From Acidobacteriota bacterium (GTDB lineage: Bacteria; Acidobacteriota; Terriglobia; Acidiferrales; UBA7541): DNA of 35,300 nucleotides. Below, piece after piece: positions 34,425 through 35,300 of the stretch (positions are counted from its first letter, which is position 1; every line of letters starts with the position of its first letter). Under the pieces are notes generated by a model. It was not told where the DNA came from. It saw only the letters and a list, made by a program, of their open reading frames with translations, and searched no databases. The stretch is taken from contig QHYQ01000202.1 in assembly GCA_003224175.1 (NCBI GenBank), positions 1-35,300 of the forward strand, written 5' to 3'. The translations under genes and the position numbers were made by a program.

Positions 34425-35273
34425 ATGTCGAGGCGATCGCTGACTCTTGTCATTCCTGCGGCGGTTGTGCTGTGCTCTTGCCTCGCTCCCAACTCCGCGA
34501 CTCGAGCGCAGCAATCGGGGGCCGCACAAAAACAGAATGCAGCACCTGCGGCGCTTTGGAATACCCCAAGCATTGCGCCTAAGCAAGCGCGACCATCTTC
34601 CGGCCCGGCGCCGCGCCGCGACGTCAGCGGAATTTGGGACGCTTTCGCGGCCGGAATCCAGCCCACTGGAGTTAAAAGCCGTGCCCCATTTACGGAATGG
34701 GGCGAAAAAATGGCCAATACGTACAAGCCCGGCGACGGCCCCCGAAAGGTCAGCCTCGGCCTGATCAATGATCCGCTCGACGGTTGCGATCCGGCAGGTT
34801 TTCCGCGCAATTTATTTTTCGAACTGCGGCCGTTTAGGATTGCCCAGGCCCCCGATCAGATCCTGATGTTATACGAATACCAAAAGGTCTGGCGGGCCAT
34901 CTGGACCGACGGTCGCGAGTTGCCCAAAGATCCCGAACCCAGGTGGTATGGTTACTCCGTCGGTCACTGGCAGGATGACTACACGTTCGTTGTGAATACG
35001 GTAGGATTGGACGAAAGAACTTGGCTCGATAATGCCGGCGACCCGCACAGCGCTGATATGCGCGTTGAGGAAATCTATCATCTCGTGGATCAGGATACTT
35101 TAGAGCTCACTGTTAAAATCGACGATCCCAAGGCCTATAAGGAACCCTGGTTGGGCCTCAACAAGTTCATCTTACGGCGGCAACCAGCAAGTTTCGACAT
35201 CCGCGAGATGATCTGCGCCCCGTCCGAGGCCGAAGAATATAAGAAGACGGTCGCCGAACCCGCTACAAGGTAG
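34425..35273 (+). CDS. Secreted protein of unknown function, homologue of the DUF6152 partner (copy 2)
   Basis: Start at ATG 34425, preceded by AAGGAGG nine bases upstream; the track's 88 extra residues are not credible. Signal peptide-like MSRRSLTLVIPAAVVLCSCLAPNSATRAQ, with LCSC suggesting a possible lipoprotein. The mature protein shares with the protein at 9157: DVSGIWDAF, a C-x-P-x-G-x-P block (CDPAGFP), RPFRIAQAPDQILMLYEYQ, TDGRELPKDPEPRWYGYSVGHW, ERTWLDNAGDPHSADMRVEE and DDPKAYKEPW. 282 residues, complete (TAG). Order relative to DUF6152 is reversed compared with the first module (here DUF6152 comes first). No catalytic motif is recognised. Confidence 0.85.
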   Translation: MSRRSLTLVIPAAVVLCSCLAPNSATRAQQSGAAQKQNAAPAALWNTPSIAPKQARPSSGPAPRRDVSGIWDAFAAGIQPTGVKSRAPFTEWGEKMANTYKPGDGPRKVSLGLINDPLDGCDPAGFPRNLFFELRPFRIAQAPDQILMLYEYQKVWRAIWTDGRELPKDPEPRWYGYSVGHWQDDYTFVVNTVGLDERTWLDNAGDPHSADMRVEEIYHLVDQDTLELTVKIDDPKAYKEPWLGLNKFILRRQPASFDIREMICAPSEAEEYKKTVAEPATR

Positions 35274-35300
35274 CTCAAAGCGTTCGCACCGGTGCCCTGA

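Overview
The window is a GC-rich, densely coded bacterial chromosome segment. Gene content points to a soil-type Acidobacteriota. The evidence is a Gram-negative LPS inner-core operon (KDO, lipid A and heptose genes), two copies of a secreted DUF6152 module of the kind I associate with acidobacterial genomes, a secreted POTRA protein, and a valS-birA-coaX-comEC neighbourhood. This assignment comes from family knowledge, not from a search. I saw no rRNA, tRNA, CRISPR array, insertion sequence or phage gene.

Layout. 1-4.4 kb (+): the 3' part of metG, tatD, a polyprenyl diphosphate synthase and a histone-deacetylase-family gene; the last two appear joined by a deletion. 4.4-7.7 kb (-): a barrel-less POTRA protein and glmS. 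8-10 kb (-): a secreted module, in transcription order a 'TPDGKPDLSGIW' protein, DUF6152 and an exported isochorismatase-like protein. 10.1-13.6 kb (-): a tight operon of amino acid permease, a phospholipase C/S1-P1-like protein lacking metal ligands, an adenosine deaminase lacking its HAGE segment, and purS. 13.7-16.7 kb (-): a PcrA/UvrD helicase and a secreted unknown. 16.9-23.0 kb (+): waaA-lpxK-waaF-gmhB-rfaE1-rfaE2, each overlapping the next, then an ICMT-like methyltransferase. 23.0-33.5 kb (-): valS, SDR, birA, coaX, unknown, rlmD-like, comEC and a small unknown. 33.8-35.3 kb (+): a second DUF6152 module with a good promoter.

The most striking window-scale observation is how many otherwise recognisable housekeeping genes are damaged. 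Three junctions look like internal deletions of roughly 250 bp or more (polyprenyl synthase/HDAC, adenosine deaminase, RlmD). comEC has a -1 frameshift, and birA has lost an obvious start for its first helix. In addition, one protein keeps a metalloenzyme fold signature while substituting nearly all of its metal ligands. These may be real lesions or assembly artefacts; read mapping across the listed junctions would decide.

The most interesting candidate system is the duplicated DUF6152/partner module. Both DUF6152 proteins are predicted to begin with His-His after signal-peptide removal and share a conserved NPH motif, an arrangement that could form a copper 'histidine brace'.
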